Assembly: GCA_003149935.1 (NCBI GenBank)
Contig: QAMH01000010.1
Span: 62,001-126,000, forward strand
DNA length: 64,000 nucleotides
Reading direction: 5' to 3'
Origin: Coriobacteriia bacterium
GTDB taxonomy: Bacteria > Actinomycetota > Coriobacteriia > Coriobacteriales > QAMH01
Positions 8,347-15,000 of the stretch are shown piece by piece. The translations under genes and the position numbers were made by a program. Within the stretch, counting starts at the first letter, position 1; each line of letters opens with the position of its first letter. The notes below the pieces were generated by a model that ran no database searches, was not told the DNA's origin, and saw only the letters and a program-made list of their open reading frames with translations.

Positions 8347-9153
8347 TTATTCCTTTTCCAGTGGAAAGTCACCTATGTTGAGGCTTTCTTGCAACGTGAT
8401 GGGCTTGTTCTTCACACCTTTGAAACCTGGAGCTTCAATGTTCAAAACATACTCACCAAGATTCAGGTGCTTGAACCAAAAGTCACCAAACCCATCCGTC
8501 TCGGTCTCGAGAGTCTCGCCACTGGGGCAGCGCAAAGTCACCTTCGCACCCTCAATGATGAGATCGGCTTCTGGATCCCATACTTCACCGGAAATAAAGA
8601 AGCCGAATGGGTTGAGATAATGCACGCGCGAACCCGAATCAGCGATATTGAACGCGCCGGTATCTTGCGCAATCTCGTCAGCAAACTCCTCTTCATCACC
8701 GAAACGTAGGGCACCCGTTGCGCAGGCATCAACACAGTGAGGGAGCTCTCCTTCATCGACAAGGTGAGCGCAACCGGTGCATTTTTGAGCAAGGCTCAAA
8801 TCTTCGTTCCAATACACCGCACCATACGAGCAAAGATGCACCAGGTCTTTCCTACCCACGGCCTTCTCAGGATCGATGATAACCAGGCCATCCTCGCGAC
8901 GATACACGGCTTCGGGTGCAGCCTCGATCAAAGGGCAATACTCACAGTGACGGCACAGCATCGGACGATACTCAATGCGAACTTTAGGGACTTGGCCATG
9001 AGTGCGCTCGTACATCTTGAGCCAGAATTGTCCCGTATTTGGCTCTGGCTTCGAGTAGGGCGGCCATGCATTGCCAACGTTCTCATCCTTGCATGCAAGC
9101 TGACAGGCGTAACAGCCGTTGCACTTGTTAAGATCAACGACGAAAGTCTTCAT
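8347..9153 (-). CDS. Fe-S subunit of a transhydroxylase-like molybdenum enzyme
   Basis: A 268-residue electron-transfer subunit with twelve cysteines suited to three [4Fe-4S] clusters: C11, C14, C17, C21; C67, C70, C73, C108; C125, C128, C140, C144. From about residue 185 the protein continues into a beta-sandwich of carboxypeptidase-regulatory or Ig-like type (ISGEVWDPEADLIIEGAKVT to the end). As I recall, this is the architecture of the small subunit of Pelobacter pyrogallol-phloroglucinol transhydroxylase. It has no signal peptide, so it is cytoplasmic. GAGGAGG precedes the ATG, and it starts only 2 bases after the large-subunit stop. Confidence 0.88.
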   Translation of the reverse strand: MKTFVVDLNKCNGCYACQLACKDENVGNAWPPYSKPEPNTGQFWLKMYERTHGQVPKVRIEYRPMLCRHCEYCPLIEAAPEAVYRREDGLVIIDPEKAVGRKDLVHLCSYGAVYWNEDLSLAQKCTGCAHLVDEGELPHCVDACATGALRFGDEEEFADEIAQDTGAFNIADSGSRVHYLNPFGFFISGEVWDPEADLIIEGAKVTLRCPSGETLETETDGFGDFWFKHLNLGEYVLNIEAPGFKGVKNKPITLQESLNIGDFPLEKE

Positions 9154-9155
9154 CC

Positions 9156-11741
9156 TTATGCCTCCTCTTTAATCCAGCTGGTGATGTCAACGCCCTCGGC
9201 AGGGTCATAAGGACGATTGAACGCCTCGGGGTATTCCTCTGCGAGTCTGAAAACGTCGACTTTCTCGATACCAACGAGGAAGCCACTGGTGACTTCACCC
9301 GCAGCGTTCTTGGATGTAATCTTCGAAGGAGCGATAAGATTATTGGCACCTCCACGATCGGAAACACCTGGCTCGATGGGATCGAGACGAGCGCCATGAT
9401 CCTGATAAACGGTATTGGTGCGAATGCGCTCGGTCACAATAGCACCGCCCAAGACCCAACCGCGCTGGTTGTAAATCTTCACGATGTCGCCACTGATGAT
9501 TCCAAGGGGAGCCGCATCTTTCGGATTGATCCAGACGGGCTCGTACATGTAGCCATCAGGTCCCTTTACCTTGCAGGTCGGGATTTCACGGATCCAAGGA
9601 ATATCATCCATGTTCGCATGAACGCGCCAACGAGGATGATTCGACACCATCAAGAAGGGATACTCTTGCGCGCGGTCGCACAGGAGGCTCTCCTGATGGC
9701 GGGTGCCATACTGGATGGAATGCGGAACCGGCCTGCGCTCCTTGTCATCAGGGAAGTGCTCCGCGAGACCCGTTGCGTAGAATTCGATTTTGCCTGTTGG
9801 AGTCTGCAGAGGAAACGCCTCGGGGTCATTGCAGAAATTCTCCCAACCGCGGGGCAGGTCTTCCCAGTCCTCCATCGTGGGGGCAACGTAATAGCCCTTC
9901 TCCAAGAACTCATCGAACGTCATCTTGTCGGGAGCGCCTTGCTGAGCGCAATCAAAGCCAACCTTGACCCACTCCCTGACGTCCTTGCCCTCGGTGTACT
10001 CCTCGTAGAGGCCGAGCTTCTTGGCAACTTCGCCAACGGCTTCATAGTCACTCATCGATTCTCCGAGCGACTCAACTGCCTGCGCCTCATAGAAGATGCT
10101 GCCAAACTGGCCGCCACCATTATCCTGTCCGACATCCTCTTCCTCGAACTTGGTGTTAATGGGAAGCAGGATATCCGCGAAGAGGCAGTCGTTCTCCATC
10201 CAGGGGTGTTGAGCAACGACGCATTCGATTCTCTCATCGCGAAGCGCGTCCTCCATGGTGTTGCCACCGTTCCAGCATGTCGTCCAACACGGAGTGTCCG
10301 TCCAAATCATGTGAATCGGCTCAGCTCCCGGAATGGGGTACTGATACTGCTGGAACTGGTTTTCACGTGGCCAGGAGCACACGGTGTAGCCCATCCAAGT
10401 CAAGGGATTCTCGGCCGTATAATCGCCAAGGAGCGCCTTGGCAACCAGAGTCTTGGGAATGGAAGACTTGGTTTCCTGGAAGTCCCAGCCATGGTAGGCC
10501 GCACCAACAATCATGTTGCTCGAATAGCAGGGAGCCGGTTGCTGAGACGGCAGGCCGTACATGTACCACTCGATGAACTTGACAATGTTACGACCGGGCT
10601 TGCCAAGACCCATCATGGTCATGAGCGCGGCTTCGAAACGCGCAGGCTCATGAGAGTAGGTGGAGCGAATAAACGATCCGCCATTGCCATGGCCGATGCT
10701 CGTGGCCCGCTTTGCCCATTGATGGGCAAGCGCTTTGATTTGGCGGGAGGGAACACCGCAGATAGGAGAAGCCCATTCAGGCGTCTTGGGCTGCCCATCT
10801 TCCTTGCCGAGAATATAGTACTCGAACCAATCATAGCCCACGGAATGCGTATCGATATACTCCTGGTCAACGAGACCCTCCGTCATCCAGACATAGGCAA
10901 CAGCCGCCTGCAACGCAGAGTCCGTATTGGGAAGAACAGGAATCCATTTGTCAGCATGCACCGCTGCGCCGTAGTTGAGATCAGGGCAGATATAGACTTG
11001 CTGAACACCGATCTCGGTAAGCCAGAAGCAATAGGCGCTGGGAAGCTGCCCCTGCCAACCCCAGGTCGTCGTCTCCATATCGCAGCCCCACAGAAGCAGC
11101 ATGTCGGAGTTCTCGGCGATGTCCAGAAGAAGGTTGCCGATCTCGAACTGACCCAACGGGTCTTCGCCCCACATGTGCTTTGCTCCCCAGTACCAACCTT
11201 CCCAGGAGTCTGGCTGGCGAGCCTGATAGGTCCAATCGTCGCCGATAAGGTTCATGAGGCGTGTCGGGCATCCATGCGACGCGTGGATAACCTTCGTCTC
11301 GCCATGTCCATCGGCCTGTACAAACACCGACGACAAACCGTAGGTGTCTTTGACGCGCATAACCTCATCGGCGACGATCTGAGTTGCCTCATCCCAGGAG
11401 ATACGCTCGAACTTGCTTTTTCCTCGATTCTGGGGATTCCTTTCTCCCTTGGGATCCCAATCAACGCGCTTCATTGGATAGAGGATGCGATTCTTCGAAT
11501 ACACACGATTCTTGTATGCGTATGCATATGGCGGAAGCATGGTCTTGAGACCGGAATGAAACTCGCTTCCTCTTGCTTTGATGGTCCACGGCTTGAGATG
11601 CTCCACGGAGTACTCTTTGTCGTAGCGCAGCGGGCGTGTGCGAATAATTTTGTCATCCTGCACATCGACCTCGGCAACATTCGCACCGATGCCGAACGAG
11701 TTCAGACCCGTTGCCTTGATAACTGTTTTCTTGTCAGCCAC
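9156..11741 (-). CDS. Molybdopterin oxidoreductase, pyrogallol transhydroxylase or catechol dehydroxylase-like large subunit
   Basis: An 861-residue bis-MGD molybdenum enzyme of the DMSO reductase superfamily. There is no Tat signal, and no cysteine before C158, so it has no N-terminal Fe-S cluster and works in the cytoplasm. The stretch RQPDSWEGWYWGAKHMWG has Asp178-Ser179 where pyrogallol transhydroxylase has, as I recall, its Mo-ligating Ser175 and Asp174. His146 in DGHGE and Tyr406 in APCYSSNM are candidates for its His144 and Tyr404. The C-terminal MGD-binding domain is present (VSNHPRWRVHANMDD). The GTG start at 11741 has an AAGGAGG site. The likely reaction is hydroxyl transfer or reductive removal on a di- or tri-hydroxylated aromatic; the substrate is unknown. 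Confidence 0.88.
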   Translation of the reverse strand: MADKKTVIKATGLNSFGIGANVAEVDVQDDKIIRTRPLRYDKEYSVEHLKPWTIKARGSEFHSGLKTMLPPYAYAYKNRVYSKNRILYPMKRVDWDPKGERNPQNRGKSKFERISWDEATQIVADEVMRVKDTYGLSSVFVQADGHGETKVIHASHGCPTRLMNLIGDDWTYQARQPDSWEGWYWGAKHMWGEDPLGQFEIGNLLLDIAENSDMLLLWGCDMETTTWGWQGQLPSAYCFWLTEIGVQQVYICPDLNYGAAVHADKWIPVLPNTDSALQAAVAYVWMTEGLVDQEYIDTHSVGYDWFEYYILGKEDGQPKTPEWASPICGVPSRQIKALAHQWAKRATSIGHGNGGSFIRSTYSHEPARFEAALMTMMGLGKPGRNIVKFIEWYMYGLPSQQPAPCYSSNMIVGAAYHGWDFQETKSSIPKTLVAKALLGDYTAENPLTWMGYTVCSWPRENQFQQYQYPIPGAEPIHMIWTDTPCWTTCWNGGNTMEDALRDERIECVVAQHPWMENDCLFADILLPINTKFEEEDVGQDNGGGQFGSIFYEAQAVESLGESMSDYEAVGEVAKKLGLYEEYTEGKDVREWVKVGFDCAQQGAPDKMTFDEFLEKGYYVAPTMEDWEDLPRGWENFCNDPEAFPLQTPTGKIEFYATGLAEHFPDDKERRPVPHSIQYGTRHQESLLCDRAQEYPFLMVSNHPRWRVHANMDDIPWIREIPTCKVKGPDGYMYEPVWINPKDAAPLGIISGDIVKIYNQRGWVLGGAIVTERIRTNTVYQDHGARLDPIEPGVSDRGGANNLIAPSKITSKNAAGEVTSGFLVGIEKVDVFRLAEEYPEAFNRPYDPAEGVDITSWIKEEA

Positions 11742-12002
11742 GAAATCCTACCTCCTTCAAAAAGACGCTCTCTCTTTTCTCAGAATTCTCGATACGTTTT
11801 GCGCGCGATGAACGTTGAGAATTCCCTCCGAACGTATTATTGGAAGGGGCTTGGCTGCTTGAACAGTCACTATGATTTCATAATGCATATGTCAAAAATG
11901 CATACCTGCAGTTAGACGTGCATCACGCTAAAAACGAGAACACGGCGTTGCATGTTGCAGAGGGATTTCAGGACTAGAATAGAATCGAGGGGAGGCACAG
12001 AT
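11742..12002. promoter_or_regulatory. Divergent promoter region of the Mo-enzyme operon and lysR
   Basis: This 261-base A/T-rich spacer separates the Mo-enzyme GTG from the LysR ATG. ATGCATA occurs at 11883-11889 and 11898-11904, 15 bases apart, giving the interrupted dyad TGCAT-N9-ATGCA (11884-11888, 11898-11902). That suits a LysR-type T-N11-A operator. Regulation of the operon by the adjacent LysR protein is inference. Confidence 0.5.
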
Positions 12003-12878
12003 ATGCAAATTGAGTTCATTCGTGAGTTTCTCACTGTTGCGGATTGCAAAAGCATCTCTGAAGCAGCCCAGAATCTCTTCCTGACGCAGCCAGTTCTAAG
12101 CAGACATATCAAGGCGATCGAAACGGAACTTGGAACCGATTTGTTTGCCCGATCTTCAAGGGGACTCGAGCTCACCGATCTGGGCGAGGAAGTATATAAC
12201 TCATTCACCAATATCTTGCGTTCATATGACAGCCTTGTCGACCGAATAAGCGCCGTAAAGAAATTCAATACTCATTCGATTCATTTTGGCATACTGGCCA
12301 TGACAGCCGATCGTTATGCCATTCCGTTGGCAAAACAATTCCGTGAAGAAAATCCTGATGTCAGGTTTACATTCATTACCCTCAAGCCCAATGACATCAT
12401 CGATGGCCTGGTTGCAGGCAGACTCGACGTAGGTTTCGTGGGAACCAACAAGTTCCAGGATAAGGGGCAGCTCACATATGTGAAAGTTGGAAAAGAGCAT
12501 CTCAATCTCGCAGTACCCCTCACCAACAAGACGGCAAAGATGGACTTCATAACCGCTGAAGATATCGGCGACAGGCCTCTCGTATGTTTAAAAATGAATG
12601 ACACGACACGAGTGCTCAACAACGCGTTATTTAATGCCGGTTTTCAACCAAGAAAGATATTGTCTGTCGACGAGCTCGAAATTGTAGCCACAACAGTTCT
12701 TGAAAATAATGGGTATTTTGCAATACCCGACTACATGCGTCCGCTTTTTAAAATGAACCCGTCGCTTCGCGTACTCAGAATTGAGCCCCCTCTACAATTC
12801 AATGCATACTTCGCATACAAGACCTCGACAGTCAACGCAACCACCAAACGCTTCATAGAGAGCGTCGAGAAACCCTGA
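12003..12878 (+). CDS. LysR-family transcriptional regulator
   Basis: A 291-residue regulator. The winged-helix DNA-binding domain is at residues 1-60 (FLTVADCKSISEAAQNLFLTQPVLSRHIKAIE), followed by a linker helix and a type 2 periplasmic-binding-like effector domain (VRFTFITLKPNDIIDGLVAG). The ATG at 12003 has GAGGGGAGG 7 bases upstream; the longer frame from 11952 is rejected. It is divergent from the Mo-enzyme operon and convergent with the esterase gene. This is the classic setting for a LysR regulator that senses the pathway's aromatic substrate. Codon use is visibly more A/T-rich than in core genes. Confidence 0.92.
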   Translation: MQIEFIREFLTVADCKSISEAAQNLFLTQPVLSRHIKAIETELGTDLFARSSRGLELTDLGEEVYNSFTNILRSYDSLVDRISAVKKFNTHSIHFGILAMTADRYAIPLAKQFREENPDVRFTFITLKPNDIIDGLVAGRLDVGFVGTNKFQDKGQLTYVKVGKEHLNLAVPLTNKTAKMDFITAEDIGDRPLVCLKMNDTTRVLNNALFNAGFQPRKILSVDELEIVATTVLENNGYFAIPDYMRPLFKMNPSLRVLRIEPPLQFNAYFAYKTSTVNATTKRFIESVEKP

Positions 12879-12891
12879 GCAGTTAGTATCC

Positions 12892-13845
12892 CTATTGCAA
12901 ACCAAGCTCACGAAGCCTCTCGATAACACGCTGCATCCCGTCCTCGACCTCAGGGATGCCCTCTCCTTGATTCAAAAGATATGCATGGTGCAATCCCTCA
13001 CCCACAATGAACTCGACATCCCCACCTGAGCACGAAATAGCCCTGACGAATTCGCGGATACCTGGATAAAGCTCTTCAAGCGTGCCACATAGCACCAACA
13101 TGGGAGCCAAACCCTTCTTTGGCCCATAAAACGGATCGGGCGGAAAAGCGTCAGGAGCGTTTTCGGTTCCTTCCACGAGCAACCGCGCTATCTCTCTGCT
13201 CCCATACCAATCGAGCAGAGGATCATCCACTTTATAGCCTTCGCGATCCGCAACAACTCCCATCAAGTCTACAAACGGGGAATATGGAATCAGAAGATCG
13301 GGCTGCGCGAGATCCCTCTCTGCGCATATTTGCGAAATAGCAATAGCCAGCGCCCCTCCGGCGGAGTCCCCCATAAGGGCAATCCTTTTGTCCGGATACC
13401 TATTTCTAATCGTTTCGTATGCCTCAAGACATGAAGAAAGAATCTCCTTGATTGAAGCTGAAGGGAGCAGAGGGTACATGGGCAGTGATACACCACATCT
13501 TAGCTCTCGCACCAAACGAGCGGACAAAAAGTAGTGTGGGGGCACGGCCGGAAACACATATCCTCCGCCATGGATATAAATGACGTGGACATTGCTGACA
13601 CCTCTCGAATCATCTGCCTCTTTTGGAAGCAAGGTCACGAGCTCTGCAGTGTCCGTAATCTGCGAAATTTCAATCCTTGCATCTCTTAAGACAGAGACAG
13701 GAATCTCAAGCATCTTTTTATCGGACTGTTGGGCAATGCGGCTTCCGTCGATTATCTGAGCAAACAATTGCGGGTTGCGAAAGCCTTCAACCATATTTGC
13801 CGCACGCATCGCATCGATGCATTCTTGCGCTTGCCTGCTCAACAT
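12892..13845 (-). CDS. Alpha/beta hydrolase, hormone-sensitive-lipase-type esterase
   Basis: A 317-residue carboxylesterase of the HSL (family IV) type. It has the oxyanion-hole motif YIHGGGYVF and the nucleophile elbow GDSAGGAL. The acid is a candidate Glu/Asp after LVLCGTLEEL, and the catalytic His is in EGLHHAYLL. It has no signal peptide, so it is intracellular. AAGGAGG lies 8 bases before the ATG. Its stop is 13 bases from the lysR stop. Within the block it could cleave aromatic esters and feed phenolic acids to the Mo enzyme. That link is inference from context. Confidence 0.9.
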   Translation of the reverse strand: MLSRQAQECIDAMRAANMVEGFRNPQLFAQIIDGSRIAQQSDKKMLEIPVSVLRDARIEISQITDTAELVTLLPKEADDSRGVSNVHVIYIHGGGYVFPAVPPHYFLSARLVRELRCGVSLPMYPLLPSASIKEILSSCLEAYETIRNRYPDKRIALMGDSAGGALAIAISQICAERDLAQPDLLIPYSPFVDLMGVVADREGYKVDDPLLDWYGSREIARLLVEGTENAPDAFPPDPFYGPKKGLAPMLVLCGTLEELYPGIREFVRAISCSGGDVEFIVGEGLHHAYLLNQGEGIPEVEDGMQRVIERLRELGLQ

Positions 13846-13912
13846 AAAGCATGCCTCCTTCGGATAATGTATGCTCTTCTAGAATTAATTATTAGTGCGC
13901 GAGGCGCTGGTG

Positions 13913-13941
13913 CATAGGCGCTTTTTTTCATAGAGCCTATG
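13913..13941. promoter_or_regulatory. Inverted repeat upstream of the esterase gene
   Basis: CATAGGC (13913-13919) and GCCTATG (13935-13941) are perfect arms 15 bases apart. They lie about 70 bases before the esterase start, in the spacer that ends at the aminopeptidase gene remnant. It may be an operator. Confidence 0.4.
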
Positions 13942-13965
13942 TAATAACTGCATAGCTAGCATATA

Positions 13966-14086
13966 ACGTCATCGACAGTGGCGTGGCCGTGCTCTCAATG
14001 CACGCTCCCTGGGAGATCACGAGCAAGGCCGACATCTACGAGGCCCGCAAGGGCTACGAGGCGTTCCTCAAGAACGCGTAGGTGAC
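13966..14086 (+). pseudogene. Displaced 3' end of an M18 aminopeptidase gene (right copy of the 121-bp repeat)
   Basis: This segment encodes the last residues of the aminopeptidase (VIDSGVAVLSMHAPWEITS to LKNA and a stop) in frame, with no start or upstream coding sequence. It matches 4906-5026 except for five third-position synonymous changes. Such silent-only divergence means both copies spent time under selection in full-length genes, so it is not a freshly made internal duplication. The left breakpoint is at 13965/13966, where the sequence switches abruptly from A/T-rich spacer. Confidence 0.92.
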
Positions 14087-14095
14087 TGACACTCG

Positions 14096-14128
14096 AATGA
14101 GACAGTTGCTCTGAGCAACTGTCTCATT
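14096..14128. repeat. TGAGACAG palindrome, copy 2 (perfect 16-bp arms)
   Basis: Bases 14096-14111 and 14113-14128 are perfect reverse complements around a single central T. This is the longest and most perfect copy of the element also seen at 2461-2489 and 58984-59018. It overlaps the stop codon of the PIN gene, so on the minus strand it would act as a hairpin at the 3' end of the toxin-antitoxin transcript. Confidence 0.75.
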
Positions 14129-14579
14129 AGACATCCAGGAGTGCGGCCATCAGCTCCTTATCCTCATGATCGACCGTGAGGAGGAACTCCTTGGCCGTGA
14201 CGCTCTTCACCTTGCTGCCCACAAAGGCGTCCTCATCACGTGTGATAATGAAATCAGCCCCGTTCAGCTCTGCGCACGCACGGACGAGCCCGTCTTCGAA
14301 GTCGGGCTCGTTGCTCCGAAGGGAGCGGTCGCATTCCTCTGCGGAAACGGGAGCAACCGCCACGAGGCCCAGAAGGTTCTCGAGCGCCTCGCGCGCAATC
14401 GCCTCGCTGTAAGCCCGACACAAGATGTAGTAGGCGTCGTTGAAGGAAGTCGCTGCCGCAAATCCGTAATCTCCACTACCGTTGCACCACCTCAGCAACG
14501 CAAGCGCTTCGTCATGCTGAGGACGATTGGGAATAACACTATCCAGGAGAATATTGGTGTCGAGCAAGATCCTATACAT
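14127..14579 (-). CDS. PIN-domain ribonuclease toxin (VapC-like)
   Basis: A 150-residue PIN-fold Mg-dependent ribonuclease, the toxin of a type II toxin-antitoxin pair. Acidic active-site residues are visible in LLDTNILLDS near the N-terminus, NEPDFEDGLV around residue 95, and the late FIITRDEDAF. The ATG at 14579 overlaps the antitoxin stop by 8 bases, which implies translational coupling. A GTG at 14588 would add three residues. The gene ends inside a perfect palindrome. Confidence 0.88.
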   Translation of the reverse strand: MYRILLDTNILLDSVIPNRPQHDEALALLRWCNGSGDYGFAAATSFNDAYYILCRAYSEAIAREALENLLGLVAVAPVSAEECDRSLRSNEPDFEDGLVRACAELNGADFIITRDEDAFVGSKVKSVTAKEFLLTVDHEDKELMAALLDV

Positions 14580-14865
14580 CGCGCTCACCCAGAAGGTCTT
14601 TCATCTGCGCATCTGACATACCTGCAAACGCCTCGGGCGCTGGCGGAAGCGTCTCCACGAACTCGACGAAGCGAGAGAACTGGGCGCTTGGAACCGGCTT
14701 GCTGGCAGGCGCGGTCAGAGCCTCGGGCAACTCCCCCGTCTGGGCGATCGAGAACCACGTGGCCTTGATCACATCGGCCACTGTAAGGCCCGATGCGCGT
14801 ATGACGCGATCTGCGCGCTCCTTTATGGCTTGGTCAATTCGGCCCGAGACAACAGCAGTTTGCAT
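14572..14865 (-). CDS. RelB/DinJ-like ribbon-helix-helix antitoxin
   Basis: A 97-residue antitoxin. The N-terminal ribbon-helix-helix MQTAVVSGRIDQAIKERADR with following helices is typical of RelB/DinJ proteins, which bind and autoregulate their own promoter. The C-terminal half should wrap the PIN toxin encoded next. The ATG at 14865 has GGAGG 5 bases upstream; the longer frame to 14934 runs through the operator-like palindrome and is rejected. RelB with a PIN toxin is a known mixed pairing. Confidence 0.85.
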   Translation of the reverse strand: MQTAVVSGRIDQAIKERADRVIRASGLTVADVIKATWFSIAQTGELPEALTAPASKPVPSAQFSRFVEFVETLPPAPEAFAGMSDAQMKDLLGERDV

Positions 14866-14882
14866 AACGCCCTCCATCTTGA

Positions 14883-14897
14883 TGTATACAGTATACA
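14883..14897. promoter_or_regulatory. Palindromic operator of the antitoxin-toxin pair
   Basis: TGTATAC-A-GTATACA is a perfect 15-base palindrome 18 bases upstream of the antitoxin ATG. On the minus strand it contains TATACT, a good -10 hexamer, so a bound antitoxin would block the promoter. It is a strong candidate autoregulatory site. Confidence 0.7.
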
Positions 14898-14964
14898 CCG
14901 ACAAGGAGGAGCTATTCCAACGAGGCGTCATCAAAAACGCATAGGAGTTATTGTTTGAACCTGT

Positions 14965-14996
14965 AGTCGCTAGGCGCGGGGTCGCGCCTAGCGACT
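14965..14996 (-). terminator. Terminator hairpin after purL
   Basis: Bases 14965-14978 and 14983-14996 form a perfect 14-bp stem with a 4-base loop, directly after the purL stop. There is no U tract. It may serve both directions. Confidence 0.7.
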
Positions 14997-15000
14997 CACC

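Noticed and set aside
6973..8709. Long plus-strand frame opposite the MFS and Fe-S genes
   Set aside because: Antisense shadow; rich in His, Asp, Asn and Arg with no fold, and both genes beneath have clear motifs.
9396..11915. 839-codon plus-strand frame opposite the molybdoenzyme
   Set aside because: Shadow of a confirmed Mo-bis-MGD enzyme gene; no start signal and no recognisable domain.
5027..13965. Integrase, excisionase or transfer gene within the accessory block
   Set aside because: All open frames were considered; only transport, redox, regulator and esterase genes are present, so classification as a known integrative element is not supported.
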